Assembly: GCA_963817015.1 (NCBI GenBank)
Contig: CAWFMV010000010.1
Span: 496,001 to 560,000 of the forward strand
From: VAZQ01 sp963817015
Lineage (GTDB): Bacteria > Pseudomonadota > Alphaproteobacteria > Rhizobiales > Xanthobacteraceae
Reading direction: 5' to 3'
Length of the DNA stretch: 64,000 bases
Shown: positions 63,001 through 64,000 of the stretch, piece after piece
How the letters are laid out: each line of letters opens with the position of its first letter
Position numbering within the stretch: the stretch's first letter is position 1
The notes under the pieces: model-generated
What the model was told of the DNA's origin: nothing
Seen by the model: only the letters and a program-made list of their open reading frames with translations
Databases searched by the model: none
Position numbers and translations under genes: made by a program

Positions 63001-63861
63001 TTAGATTCGGCTCGCCAAGCCGGGGGCTAGCGGCCACGGCAGGCATTCCGCCAGTCCGCGGCCCATCACGAACTCCAAATCCTCTTTGGAGAGGAAATCC
63101 ATCTCCTCGGTGAACATCGTAACGGCCTGCCGATAGGTGCACTTCGTACGGCTGAGCATCGCTGACAAGTCCGTTCCCCAGAAACACCGGCGCGGGCCGA
63201 ACGCCTCGATCAGCCGCTTCAGATGGGGATGAATGTTCCGGTACGGATAGTCCTCGGAACTGCAGGACGGCGTCGACGTCAGCTTCACAAAGACGTTGGG
63301 ATACTTGGCAAGCTCGATCGTCGGGGCGAGGCCGAGACCCAGCTTTTCGTCCTTCATCCCCTTTTGCCGGCCCATATGGTCGAGGATCAGGCGCAGGTTG
63401 GGATGACGCTCCGCGACCTCGCCTACATCCTTGTGAATCGAAGGCGCATTCATCATCACCGGGATGTTCATCTTCTCGGCGACCGGCCAGAACCAGTCCG
63501 CCGTCCCGTCCCTGATCCAGCTCTCGTCATATTCGTGATGGAAGGTCAGCCGCACGCCTAGCACGCCCGGCTGGCCCATGAGATTCTCGAGAACCTGGCG
63601 GCCTTCCGGCTTATTCAGCGGGATAGACCCCATCACAGCAAACTGCTCTGGATACTTGGCGGCAGCCTCAAGTGAATATTCGGGATAGGCACCAGCAAAC
63701 GAAGGCGGGACAAGAATTGCGCGATCCACACCCGCCTCCTTCATTCTGACCCGAAGGTCCTCATAGCTCATCGGATCCTTGAGGTGGGCCTTGGCGAGGT
63801 TCCAGGGCCTTTCCGGCGTCGGAGCCTGCCAAACGTGCAGTCCCGAATTTGTAATGATCAT
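63001..63861 (-). CDS. Amidohydrolase-family (TIM-barrel) metal hydrolase
   Basis: The 286-residue product belongs to the amidohydrolase 2 family of decarboxylases and lactonases. It has the N-terminal NSGLHVWQAP (HxW variant of HxH), VLGVRLTFHHEYDES, LRLILDHMGRQKG with a metal-site histidine and RCFWGTDLSAML with the conserved aspartate. It is unbroken, unlike its neighbours. It probably acts in the same catabolic route as the hydrolases, for instance on a ring-cleavage product or lactone; the substrate is unknown. Confidence 0.85.
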   Translation of the reverse strand: MIITNSGLHVWQAPTPERPWNLAKAHLKDPMSYEDLRVRMKEAGVDRAILVPPSFAGAYPEYSLEAAAKYPEQFAVMGSIPLNKPEGRQVLENLMGQPGVLGVRLTFHHEYDESWIRDGTADWFWPVAEKMNIPVMMNAPSIHKDVGEVAERHPNLRLILDHMGRQKGMKDEKLGLGLAPTIELAKYPNVFVKLTSTPSCSSEDYPYRNIHPHLKRLIEAFGPRRCFWGTDLSAMLSRTKCTYRQAVTMFTEEMDFLSKEDLEFVMGRGLAECLPWPLAPGLASRI

Positions 63862-63941
63862 CGTCCCTATCCTCTGGGCTTGCTATGTGCTGCTGCGTCG
63901 CGCACGCCTAAGATCGCGGTTGCTATGCAGGCCGATCGATC

Positions 63942-64000
63942 ATGATGCGATTGACGATTTCTGATCAGCTCGTCTGGCGCCTCGAACGCGATATCATGAC
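63942..64000 (+). CDS. Start of a probable GntR-family regulator, cut by the window edge
   Basis: From an ATG pair the frame reads MMRLTISDQLVWRLERDIM and stays open to the last base. The pattern xLxDQLxxRLxxDI is the usual first helix of GntR winged-helix regulators. It diverges from the amidohydrolase gene, a typical place for its regulator. Only 19 residues are visible, so the call is tentative. Confidence 0.35.
   Translation, partial: MMRLTISDQLVWRLERDIM

Overview
The window is about 64 kb of high-GC DNA whose gene content points to an alphaproteobacterium of the order Hyphomicrobiales (Bradyrhizobium/Xanthobacteraceae-like). The evidence is a eukaryotic-type glutamine synthetase II with a DUF2735 partner, a cyo quinol oxidase, small rhizobial secreted proteins and rhizobial-style palindromic repeats. 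No rRNA, tRNA, CRISPR array or complete insertion sequence was seen.

Region 1 (0.2-13.1 kb) is a respiratory locus with two divergent arms. The minus arm encodes a 2Fe-2S/FAD/NAD reductase, a tetraheme c554-like cytochrome, a cytochrome b-like membrane protein and a membrane-anchored decaheme cytochrome with a long repeat linker. The plus arm encodes a truncated barrel-like protein, a pentaheme cytochrome, a large outer-membrane barrel, a tyrosine-rich secreted protein and a CcmI-like TPR protein. Together these could carry electrons between the cytoplasm and the cell exterior. This is the best candidate here for an undescribed system.

Region 2 (13.5-26.1 kb) is a nitrogen island. A tightly coupled minus-strand operon matches the conserved Nit1C nitrilase cluster (nitB-nitC-nitD-nitE-nitF, glycosyltransferase, MSMEG_0570-like, nitH, LnmK-like) and has a near-perfect sigma-54 promoter. 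It is flanked by a divergent MocR regulator, a DUF1348 protein, glutaminase, DUF2735 and glnII, which has its own sigma-54 promoter.

Region 3 (26.1-35.8 kb) is a loose accessory stretch: repeats, a MAPEG-like and a PAQR membrane protein, two secreted metallo-beta-lactamase-fold hydrolases, a ZnF-UBP protein, a 38-residue membrane protein and two MFS exporters. Region 4 (35.9-48.3 kb) is a sugar-phosphate operon: tal, pgi, gnd, tkt, zwf, a HAD phosphatase, pgl, rpe and a glycogen-debranching-type glycosidase. Region 5 (48.6-57.2 kb) holds cyoABCD and an RND efflux pump pair. Region 6 (57.9-64 kb) has two small secreted proteins and a catabolic cluster: PuuE-like deacetylase, TctC-type binding protein, two tandem alpha/beta hydrolases, an amidohydrolase and the start of a GntR-like regulator.

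Many genes carry single-base frameshifts while coding sense is kept on both sides. About nine are scattered over the first 59 kb and about ten are packed into 59.7-62.5 kb. Assembly indels are the simplest explanation; recent decay of the terminal cluster is the alternative.
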